Part shown: in pieces, positions 9,886-19,237 of the stretch
Layout of the letters: every line of letters begins with the position of its first letter
Position numbering within the stretch: the first letter of the stretch is position 1
Assembly (NCBI GenBank): GCA_024196135.1
Contig: JAMQCK010000067.1
Coordinates: forward strand, 1 to 64,000
DNA from: Pleurotus ostreatus/Saccharomyces cerevisiae fusant
Lineage: Eukaryota > Opisthokonta
Direction: 5' to 3'
DNA: 64,000 nt
Made by a program: the position numbers and the translations under genes
The notes under the pieces: generated by a model
What the model was told of the DNA's origin: nothing
Seen by the model: only the letters and a program-made list of their open reading frames with translations
Database searches by the model: none

Positions 9886-12072
9886 GAGATGTGGTGGGCG
9901 ACGACGTGAGGAGCTTCGAAAGAGATCGTGGGGGTCTGGGATAGGGGAGGGTGGTTGACCGTTCTTGTGTTATAGGGAGCTGGGTCCGTCGTTTGTGACT
10001 CGGTCTGTTCGGGGTTCAGCGCCCGAGTGGAGTCGCCATCCGCGCTCGTCATTTCTCCTCTCCTGCGGTGAGCGCAGTCCGTTGCTCCTCGGCGGAGTCT
10101 TCGCTATGGACCTCGCGCTCTGCTTATTGAGTTCGGTTCATTTTGGGCAGACTCCCCACCTGCGGGAGGAGCCGCTGCCGGCATGGGCGCTCGACCGCAG
10201 CTCGTCGTCCCATATTCTGGTGGTTGGCGTGGGATGCTGAGTTTGCCTTCGCGGAGGGGTGGGTGGTCGTCAGTTCGTGTGAGGGAGAGCGTCACGATGG
10301 ATCGTGGGAGTTTGTTGGTGTTGTGTTTGTGGCGTTGTCACGTGTCTAAGGCGGCGATTGCCTTTGGGAATGTGTTGCTCAGGCAGACCACGGAGGTCGG
10401 GGGGTCTTTCTGGGGCGCCCTCTAGGCCACATACGCTTTCCTTCTGCCAGTCAGTAGCTTTGGGGTGTGTGTGAGAGAGTTGTGGTGTTCTACTGTATTA
10501 TAACTATGTAACTTTGTGCCCCAGGTATTGTGCGGCCATGTCTTTACGGTATTGTCTCATGGTTTAGCACCCCAGGAGGTTGTGCATTACGGCTTAGGGG
10601 AGCGGTCATTGTGTTCTTTCCTGAGTATATAAGCATGCGGGTAGGGCTGGGTTGGCATTATCTTCCCCTCCTACATCTGATTATAACTTTTCATTATGAG
10701 GCCTTTTGAGGTGGGCTTCCTCGACCGCTGTCCGCTCTAGTGTGGCTGTTCACCTTACTCAGGTTGACGATGTCGTCTGGTACTGGAACGCGATGTCTCG
10801 GGTTGTGGAGGGTGTTGTTGTTGCCCTTGAGCGTCTTGCTGATGTGCGTATTGCCTGTTGGTTGGTCGTAGCGTGCTCACAGCAGGGTTAGGGGACTCAG
10901 ATCGTTGTCATCGAGCGCCGCACGGGCACGGGCGGGCGAATCAGTCTCCCGTACGTGATCATCTTATTGCAACTTCGCGCCCGGGTACTCATATGATATC
11001 CAGCGCCGATACTGTTACGCGAGTGACGAACGGGCTGTCGTGGGTATAGCGGGCGGAAGATAGTCGGGTCGCAGGGTGGGTCAAGCCTGGGGCGTTAGGA
11101 CCACCTGGGCTCCTAGTGTCGTAATCAGTGTTAATGGCCGCACCCCATGTCCGCAGCAATTCAACCCCCGTACCTCTTGGGGCCTCGTGTGACGCAAGCT
11201 CAGAAGGCGGGTCTGCGTGTCTCTGAAGAGTTCCATCGCTTTGTGGGTCTGTGCTGCGCGGGGGTGTCTTGGGTGCCACATTGCGTGGATGATCGTTACC
11301 AACCCGCGCTTGTTGCCGAGTGTCCGCATTATATAGCGGTCGGCTCTCCTTTCGATCGTCGAGCGGGTATTATGTACTTTAGTGTCATACTCCGTCTTCT
11401 TGGAGGTTAGAAGCGCGGCTGGTGGGTTGGATTCTCGTTGGGTGACAGGGAAGATGCGGGGTTCGAACCACGCCTCGCGGGGTCGTCCCACTTTCTGGTT
11501 TCCGTTTATGGGAGTAGTACTTCGTCATCTCATGGCTTCCGCGTGGGCGATGCGTCGCCGCTTGCTTTCTCATGGGGCGAATTCAGGGAGTCAGAGGTTT
11601 CTTGGCTGTTGGGGCGGGCGCTCAGCGCCCGCGGGGACTGCGCGGCTAGTCTCTCCCGAGCGCTTGTTTCAGCGGCTAACTCAGCCCGCGATGTTGTCGC
11701 GTGTACGCGCTGCGGGGTACTGGGGAACACGTTCTACGCGGGGGACGGCTCGTCTCGCGTTCGTCCTGCTCCTGCCAGCAGCTTGTTCTTACCCTCGTAT
11801 GGTGGGGGGGTGGTTCGGGTACTCGAGTGTGGTTCTCCTGGGGGTCGGCGGGCGGCGGCGGCCCGCGCCTGTGAGTCGGCCCTTCTCTGACTGAGGGTTC
11901 TGGGTCTTCCTATGTCTGGTGACCCTATGATGAGGGAGGGGCAGGCCGAGGTCGCCTCAGCTAGGAGGGTCTTGCAGCGTGCTAAGGCTCGCTCTGTATC
12001 CCATTTCTAGCTGTCCTTGCCCATGGTGAGCGGGACCGAACCGTGGTGATGGTTCGGGACAAGGAGCCCTCC
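9886..12072 (-). other. 5' leader of the retrotransposon
   Basis: About 2.2 kb between ORF1 and the 5' end of the element. A 174-codon open frame (10052-9528, minus) overlaps ORF1 in another frame and looks like a shadow. Long plus-strand frames near 11380-11900 show no recognisable domain. A LINE of this type should carry its internal promoter here, but I see no element I can name. Confidence 0.6.
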
Positions 12073-12089
12073 CGTGCATACCACATTCA
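12073..12089 (+). repeat. target-site duplication, right copy
   Basis: Identical to 1166-1182 (cgtgcataccacattca). The flanks diverge immediately outside (a/c on one side, t/a on the other). This marks the 5' end of the minus-strand element and restores the empty site when one copy plus the element is removed. Confidence 0.93.
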
Positions 12090-12343
12090 ACTCGATCTGA
12101 TCACCCATGTTGCGACGCGTTCCTCCTACTTCCTGCTCCGGGGCATCATGATGTCAAAACGACCAGCTGCTATGCCTTATCCTGCCCGCCTGCATGGCGC
12201 CTGACCGCCCCCGCGGTCTCTAGCCACTCCAGAGGTCGTGCACGCCAGTCGTCAAGTTCGGTCGCCCGCAGCCTGATCTTGTGCGTCTACATAGAATCGC
12301 GGTGTTGTGGGCGCGTGGGCTCACCTCTCGGTCACGATAGGCC

Positions 12344-13603
12344 ATGTCCGACGCGCCCCCGGACGATATCTGGCTCGAGCAGAGTCGCCTCAATGGCATG
12401 CTGACGGGGTCTATCACATGGGGTGCGTCCTCAGCTCGGTATCCGCAGTCGCGCGGACTGACGCGTTCTGCAGGGATATTCTTCCAATTGACGGTGCAGG
12501 CGCTTGTCTCCCTCAACCGCAGCGCGGGCAGGCGTACGCACAGGATACCGAAGGGGCGCAGGCTGGCTCTCAATGCCTACGTGATCGTCACCTTCATCCT
12601 CGCCACCGTAGGATTCGCGTGTAACGCGCGATATACGGAGGAGATATGGATAGATAGGCGAGGACCGGGCATTAGTCCAACCATTCTCATCCTGAATGAG
12701 TTCGACTTTTACATCAACAGACTGGCAATTGCGTGGTACGAGTGCCTACCTTCCAACGTCTCGCCAGTACGCTAAACCCCACCCCCCAGCTACTATGTCA
12801 TGGGCTGGATCATGGACCTCCTGCTTCTGCACCGCGCCTTCATCGTATGGAACTACAACATCTTCGTTGTGCTCCTCATGTCCGGCCTCTACCTCTCCAC
12901 CGTCACCATGTCCATCGGCGTCATGGTCCTCGCCCAGCGGCACGCCGTCTTCTCCCACCTCGGCGTCCAGCTCGCCTACCTCTCCCTCTCCGTCTCGACC
13001 AACATCGTCTTCACGCTCCTCGTCGCCGGCCGCCTGCTCGCCGTGCGCAACCGCATCCGCGACACGCTCGGCGCGGAGTACAGCACCACGTTCGGGAGCG
13101 TCGCGGCGACGCTCGTCGAGTCCTCCGCGCTGTACAGCGTCTTTGGCATCGTCTTCATCGCGGCGTTCGCGCTGCAGAGCAACGTGCAGAATCTGATCTT
13201 TCTGGCGATCAGCCATGTCCAGGTGGGCACGGTGTCGGTGTTGTGCGTGTGAGCGCGGTCTGACGCGTCGCAGGGTATCGCGCAGCTGCTGATCATCTTG
13301 CGCGTGGCGGACGGCCGCGAGTACGACAGGCGGGTGGGCGCGGCGTCGACGGGCGCGCAGGCGAACTCGATTGTGTTCACACCGCGAACGGAGGTCGATC
13401 TCGGGCGAACGTCGATGGGTGATACCGTCGAGGCACATCACCTGACCACCCGCGGAGAACAGCCTGATGTTACGTTGGACGACCGCCACCTTCGGACACA
13501 GGGGAGCGCCTCCTCCCTTGGTTCCCGCCAAAGAAAAGCAGATCCTTCGGACGAGTGGTATGCGGCTCGCCGTCCGAGTACCTCACACAGTGGTACCGTA
13601 TGA
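12344..13603 (+). CDS. multi-span (about 7 TM) membrane protein, basidiomycete family of unknown function
   Basis: Four exons (12344-12422, 12474-12735, 12790-13222, 13274-13603) give 367 residues, and phases close exactly. Introns are 51-54 nt with clear branch points (GACTGAC, GCTAAAC, GTCTGAC). After a short N-terminus come hydrophobic helices (GIFFQLTVQALVSL, YVIVTFILATVGF, YYVMGWIMDLLLL, IFVVLLMSGLYLS, LSLSVSTNIVFTLLVAG, LYSVFGIVFIAAF, LIFLAISHVQGIAQLLII). These are followed by a hydrophilic tail of about 90 residues. The layout recalls the many seven-helix orphan membrane proteins of Agaricomycetes. I recognise no enzymatic or ligand motif. The LINE ends only 254 bp before the ATG, so the native promoter may be displaced. 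Confidence 0.8.
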
Positions 13604-13762
13604 TGTGCATCATATCCGCCAACCCTTGCCTCCCTTTCACTGACGACCTGACATGCCTAATTGTTCGTCGCTTTGTTGTCGCGCTTATTTATGTGTTGGA
13701 GACATCCTACCTACAGTCTAATCCATCTTTCCGGTGTACATGACTATCCTCGTAGTACTCTT

Positions 13763-13808
13763 ACCCAGTTATCTTTGCCGTGCACACCCAGTTATCTTTG
13801 CCGTGCAC
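13763..13808 (+). repeat. 23-bp tandem duplication
   Basis: acccagttatctttgccgtg plus cac occurs twice in tandem (13763-13785, 13786-13808) with no mismatch. Confidence 0.9.
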
Positions 13809-13848
13809 TCAACGAAGCTGGCGCGTGAGCAATCCGGCTGTACAATGA

Positions 13849-13894
13849 GTGATTCCACCGTTCGTCAACAAGTGATCCCACCGTTCGTCAACAA
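13849..13894 (+). repeat. second 23-bp tandem duplication
   Basis: gtgattccaccgttcgtcaa plus caa (13849-13871) is followed by a copy with one change, t to c (13872-13894). It lies 40 bp from the other 23-bp duplication and has the same unit length but unrelated sequence. Confidence 0.9.
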
Positions 13895-14514
13895 CAACAG
13901 TGCATCTTCTAGCTCAAAAAGGACTTACCTTGGGCCTCGTTTTGCAGAAGTGTTCACACTATACCTTAAGAAACAGCCTGCCACCACCACCGTAACGCCC
14001 GCCCGCTCATTGGCAACCACCAAGTGGCAAGCCCAACATCACTCGGCAACCGCCGATCGGAACACCGGTCCGGGTCGAGGGGAGTCGCGACGCGCTTCGA
14101 CGCGTCCAGCCCGTCCTTCCACCGCGTCCAGATCTCCGTCTTCCCCACATATCGACGGCGCACGTTACATCTAGCCGGAGTCTTTACCCACCATACTGAT
14201 CGGCGCACCCGGCCAGCCCCTCACGCCATGGCGCGAGCAAAAAAGTGGTGCGAAGGATGGGGGACCCAAATAATTGAAAAGCGGGCGCGTTCGTGCTGAT
14301 TTGTCCAGCGTCCCCGGCCTCCTCGACTGCAGCGGTCTTCGAGTACTCGACCGGCTTTCGCGGTCTCCTGCTTCTCGTCGCAGCACCTTCCTCAGCCTCC
14401 GACGTCCACTCCGGAGCGCATTCCCTTTCCCCTCGGACGCATTTCCCCTCCTCTTAACCTCCAGAGCACTGCACCACTCACCCGCCCACCAACTACACCA
14501 CTCATCCGCCCACC

Positions 14515-15793
14515 ATGAACACCACCAGCACGATGACGGACCAGCTGTACGACGACCTCGGGCTCGACTATACGTCCCTCAACTGGGCGGAGCAGCAGTG
14601 GGTGGCGTGGTACAAGTGGATCGACAACCCGGTCGTGGCGACGGGGCTCATGAGCTTCTTGATGCATGAGGTGAGTTGTAGGGTGACTACGGGCTGAGAG
14701 GACGCGTACGGGCTGAGAGGACGCGTACGGGCTGAGAGGACGCGTACGGGCTGAGAGGACGCGGCGGCTGACAATCCTCGCAGATCGTCTACTTTGGCCG
14801 CTGCATCCCCTGGATGATCGTCGACGCGACGCCGTACTTCAACCGCTGGAAACTGCAACCGCTGAAGGTGCCGACGCTCGCGGAGCAGTGGGAGTGCACG
14901 CGGATGGTCCTGTTCTCGCATTTTACGATTGAGCTTCCGGCGGTGCGTGTAGCTCTGCCCGCCAAACAAGAGGATTGGAACTTACGCTTGGGCCTTGCAG
15001 ATCTGGCTTTTCCACCCCATGGCACAACTCTTCGGCATGGAGACGTACCAGGTTCCGTTCCCGCCCTGGCAGCTCATGGCGCAGCAAATCCTCCTGTTCT
15101 TCTTTTTCGAGGACTTGTTCCACTGGTGTGGTGCGTGCCCCTCTCTTCCTTACCCTCTCTCCCTCACTCACGCCCCCTCCCCAGCCCACTCGCTCCTCCA
15201 CAAAGGCGTCTTCTACAAGCACATCCACAAGGTGCACCACAAGTACCCCGCGCCATTCGGTCTGTGCGCCGAGTACGCGCACCCGGCGGAGGTCTTCATC
15301 CTGGGCGCGGGCACGATCTTCGGGCCGATCCTGTACTGCTACTTCACGCACAACCTGCACGTCTTCACCGTCTACATCTGGATCACGCTCCGCCTCTTCC
15401 AGGCCGTCGATGCGCACTCTGGATATGGTGAGCCCAAGCTCGACTGCCGTTTACATGAGACTCACGCCCCTCCCAGACTTCCCCTGGTCGCTCAACAAGT
15501 TCATCCCCTTCTGGGCGGGCGCCGAGCACCACGACTTCCACCACATGGCGTTCTCGAACAACTTCGCGACCTCGTTCCGCTGGTGGGACTGGGCGCTCGG
15601 CACGGACAAGAAGTACCGGGAGCACGTCGCGCGCGTCAAGGCCGCCAAGGCCGCGCTCCAGGGCAAGGGCGCCTCGCGCGAGGAGCTCGTCCGCGCGCAG
15701 TACCAGCTCATGAAGCAGGCCGAGGAGGAGGGCGCGGTCGAGGAGGCCGAGGTCTGCCGCACCGCGAGCTTCAAGTTCTTCAAAACGGATTAG
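14515..15793 (+). CDS. ERG25: C-4 methylsterol oxidase (fatty acid hydroxylase superfamily)
   Basis: Five exons (14515-14670, 14784-14942, 15001-15130, 15185-15427, 15477-15793) give 334 residues and phases close. The enzyme oxidises the 4-alpha methyl groups of C4-dimethylsterols in the ER during ergosterol synthesis. The di-iron histidine boxes are complete: HSLLH (150-154), HIHKVHHKY (161-169, core H163-H167) and EHHDFHH (246-252). Hydrophobic stretches ([12 protein letters not shown] and others) agree with an ER membrane protein. The C-terminus has a charged helical extension after the last box ([19 protein letters not shown]), which makes it slightly longer than yeast Erg25. Start: first ATG of the frame, in a caccATG context. 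Intron 1 is 113 nt, twice the usual length here, because it contains a four-copy repeat. Confidence 0.95.
14689..14763 (+). repeat. 19-bp x4 tandem repeat inside ERG25 intron 1
   Basis: The unit acgggctgagaggacgcgt starts at 14689, 14708, 14727 and 14746 (the last copy lacks the final t). Each unit carries gctgag, which resembles a branch-point core. The intron (14671-14783) keeps a separate gctgac 10 nt before its cag end. Confidence 0.95.
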
Positions 15794-18700
15794 AGGGGCG
15801 TTCTATGGTCGACGGTCAGATGAGGGGCCTAAAGGAGCCCAAACATGAAATATATACCTAGTATGCGCATAGAGCTCCTGCCGCAGGAGACGTAATACAG
15901 CATTAATCCACTCACGATTGCAAACCTCCCACCGCCACGTTGATCCATCAGTTAGTTGAGCCCGGTGTCAAAGCACAACATTTCATCAGCTTGAGTATGG
16001 CGCGCTACAGTCTGGCGCGTGCGATGCTATAGCTGATCATTTCAAGATACCAAGAGACAGGAACGCGTTTGACACCGCGGCTACTACGTAGTTTATCTCA
16101 CTGGAGGAAGCTCCGGCTACGCCGGTTCTCGACCTTGCTTGTGGCCCTAGCACTGGGCACTTGGTCATTTATTGAGCGCTGTTGACCTTTTGATTGTGCC
16201 CTGCAAAAAATCAGGCTTCAATAAGGATGGGGAGAGACCGGGCAAGGAAGGTAAAGAGGCTGCCGACGCTTTTGTAGGACAACGTTGCTTTCGAGAATTG
16301 GCATATCGAGCGATACGGCATGACACGCCTCGTCAGATCAAGGATGCTCCATGCCGTTAGATCTGTCGATTGGTTCCACGCGAATGTATGGGTGAGCGCA
16401 CGTCTCCGCGCGCATTCTTGAGCTCAGCACAAGAAAATGGCCTCAATAGCACTCCACGCGTATACGTTTGTGGAGGCCAGCTTGAACCGCATTGGCATGC
16501 CCAAGGTGTTTCCGCGAGATTCGCGGCCAAGCTCAGCAGTTGCCGAGAAGTTTCTGAATTAGGACGAAAGGAGCCTTACCTGCCGCCTTGAGCACTCGTC
16601 AGGGTTGTATGCCTGTCGCGCTCTCTCAAATGCTCCTAAAATCTTATCAGTCGTACATACACTCATAATTGATACAGAGACACCTTTCAAGACGTACGGA
16701 ATGATGGGGAGGGAACAGACAAATAGGGACAGCCTATGCCTGTCCTGGGCTCGGTCAAGTAAGTGAAAAGTCTAAAAAAGCTGCCTGTACATTATTGTTC
16801 TATCATAGGCCGCTTTAGAGGCAATGGAGCTGGTATAATATGCGAAGAATGGTCAAGAGCGAGGGATTTGCGCACGAGGGGTATGCCACGTGCGCTGGGT
16901 CCCATACCTTCCTAAAGGAGAATGCTGACATGAGCAGCGACTGCGCGCCTCATCTGTAAAACGTCTAAGCTCAGTTGCGACTATGAAGTACTCGGACTAC
17001 TTAGTCGCGTGTGCGCGGAAGGACGGAAGGATCAGAAAAGTAGGCGCGCGACCCAACTGCGCACGCGTGACTGTCACGTCACAGAGTTGTGGGCGCCCGT
17101 CGGTCAAGGGCGTGCGCGCTTTCCGTCCCAAAGCGTCAGATAACGATATGCATTCGCGCGGAAAAAAATATCTAATAGCATAGGAACACGGTGTGGCATT
17201 CCGATAAACTCTAGGTCTGGAATGAGGCTGCAATGATGATACTACACGAGACAGACTTAGGAGGGCGGACGATAAGCCAACAAGAACGTGACGTATCAGA
17301 AGATAAGTGTAGCTACTGGGCCACGGCGGATTAACAGGGCAACAAAACAAGTGCGACGGAACGAGGGGGCAGCGGTGACGGCGGCGGTAGGAAATATCAT
17401 GCATGCCGAGGCGACAAATGTGGGGGAAGTTACGCTAGAGAGGTATGAGGAAGAACGGAGTACGAAGGTAAGGTTTGAGGCATACATGGCGCTGCAAAGT
17501 CACGGCTACGACCGAGGCGAAGCCGACGTCGTAAGACGCGTCAATGAAAGTATAGTGGCGTTGTGTGCTGATTCAAGGAGTCGAGATGGGGGATCAGAAT
17601 TTCGAGCTGGTCCCGAGCACAAATCGGAGGCGCAACATCTTCTAGCCAGTACATTCGTTGCAGACCGTCGAAGCCAAGAGCAAGTTAACCAACTTGCGCC
17701 ACATTGACCGGTCAATGCCGAGTCCTTGTATTTGTGAGCAAATCGGCAGCACAACAACTTGTCCCGCGACTCTCAACTCGACATTGCGAGCCTACCTACG
17801 TCCCTGACAACCCTTCAACACGCATCCATCACGAATGAACGGGCCTCTCGACATCTGAAGTCGCGGCAGAGCGGCTTTCTCATCGCGCAGTTGACGAGTA
17901 GAGGGATGGAACGCCTCCCTCTACCGGCGCTTGCACGAGGGCAGCCTCAGGGCCAGAGAGGGGTTACCACCGCTTTTACAAGGTTTTGTACTCATTCCGA
18001 TGATGCTCGGTCTGCTGTGCGCCAGGACAGCGTGTTCTGCGTTCGGTGAGCACGATTCTTCGGCTCGCGCTTCGTCGCCTGACTTGCTTGCGGCAGGGGA
18101 CCACAGGATGCTGGTGCTCGCTATCTGCCCTTTGAACTCCTGCTGATGCTTCAATCAGGTACATGTCCATTAGCGGGATGCACATCGGGCGCAGTCGCGG
18201 TTCGCATGTTTTTTGGTCAGTAAATCTTGGGTGGCTTCTTTGTTCGCCCGTAGATATACTGGCCTTGGGTTGCTTCCAGCAGTTCGCAAAACACTAGAGG
18301 ACTCGTCCAGACGACGATAGATGACGTTCTTGTCCCACGCCACCGCGGGACCGCCTCAACGCCTTCACGAAGGCAGCTCAGCATCTGGCGACAACCAACA
18401 CAGCGACACGTACGCCTCCACTTCTACCGAGGGCGGTCCGTACGATACACTAAGGGCATGTGTGGTCGGTAGCCAGCCACCCTGTCTACGTTGCGCCCAC
18501 CTTTGACAACGTTGAGCGTGCAAGGGCCGTTTGGGGCGTAATGACTTCACATATCTTCCCGAGCCGTAGTTAGTACGAGAACAAAGTCAATTCTCCCTAT
18601 TGATTTTCCCGACATGCAACACTGTGAGTTGAAGTAGCGCAAGCCATCTGCCATAGCACGCTACCATTTTACAGCCATAGCAACGAGAGGTGCCACAGCA

Positions 18701-19132
18701 GTGATTGATTGGTGCTGTGCCTTACCTTAGGGCATACTGCTATAATTTTCTAGGACACGATGGCCTTCGTGGTATATGGTGCTGAGACCAGCGATACAAG
18801 TTGTATGCATCGTAATATGGTAGCAGATCGGGAACGCTTTTTCCGATGCGTGTCTGCTTGCTTTTGAGTGCTTTTGTTGACGGATTAGGAAGGTGGGGAC
18901 TTCTTCATTATGGCCGGCCGTTTCCGGTCCCGCCTGTTGTTGCCTTCATCCATGACGCTCGTTCATCGCGGCTGTCAGGCGACCTCACTATGGCCACCGC
19001 GCCGCCCTCTCGCCTGCATCCGCGGCTACGACGTCTGAGGGACGCGCGTCATCACTGACACCAACTGCCCTCGATGACGTGCCCCGTGCACTCATGGCGC
19101 GGATCTCGACGCGCACCCGCGATTCTGCGACC
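15794..19132. other. long region without a supportable gene
   Basis: About 3.3 kb. Open frames up to 139 codons occur (for example 17288-17707 plus), but none shows a family motif or a consistent exon series. A+T content looks higher than in the neighbouring genes around 15860-17250. It may hold decayed repeats or lncRNA, which cannot be decided from the sequence. Confidence 0.5.
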
Positions 19133-19139
19133 TATATAA
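19133..19139 (+). promoter_or_regulatory. TATA box of the HAM1-like gene
   Basis: tatataa, 99 nt before the ATG at 19238. It is followed by a CT-rich leader (ctctcgctgactctctgtcg) of the kind found at fungal transcription starts. Confidence 0.6.
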
Positions 19140-19237
19140 CCCTCTCGCTGACTCTCTGTCGCCCACTTTTCTGTTTCTGACCTCTTCACGAACTCACGAA
19201 ACTTTCCCATCTTCATCACCATCAACACATACTCACG

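Larger units (their letters stand above)
1183..12073 (-). mobile_element. full-length non-LTR (LINE) retrotransposon
   Basis: An about 10.9-kb autonomous LINE, read on the minus strand. Its 5' end is at 12073 and its 3' poly-A tail is at 1200-1183. Order: roughly 2-kb 5' leader, ORF1 (gag-like), about 0.5-kb spacer, ORF2 (apurinic-type endonuclease, reverse transcriptase, RNase H), about 180-bp 3' UTR, A18. No LTRs are present. Apart from ORF1's apparent 50-nt interruption, both reading frames are open. The combination of APE-type endonuclease, RT, a downstream RNase H and a ZF-RVT-like C-terminus resembles the fungal Tad1 clade (family knowledge). The clade assignment is not proven here. A perfect 17-bp target-site duplication and a clean A tail argue for a recent insertion. 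Confidence 0.93.
13604..14514. other. intergenic, ERG25 upstream region
   Basis: No gene seen. It holds two separate 23-bp tandem duplications (listed individually) and a pyrimidine-rich stretch (about 14310-14510) that should contain the 5' UTR and promoter of the sterol oxidase gene. Confidence 0.5.

Noticed and set aside
9528..10052. 174-codon minus frame overlapping the ORF1 start as a third LINE ORF
   Set aside because: It overlaps the 109-codon frame that splices in frame to ORF1, is Pro/Arg-rich and has no domain.
11450..11490. ggttcgaacc in the LINE leader as a tRNA remnant
   Set aside because: It is only a short palindrome; no cloverleaf could be drawn on either strand.
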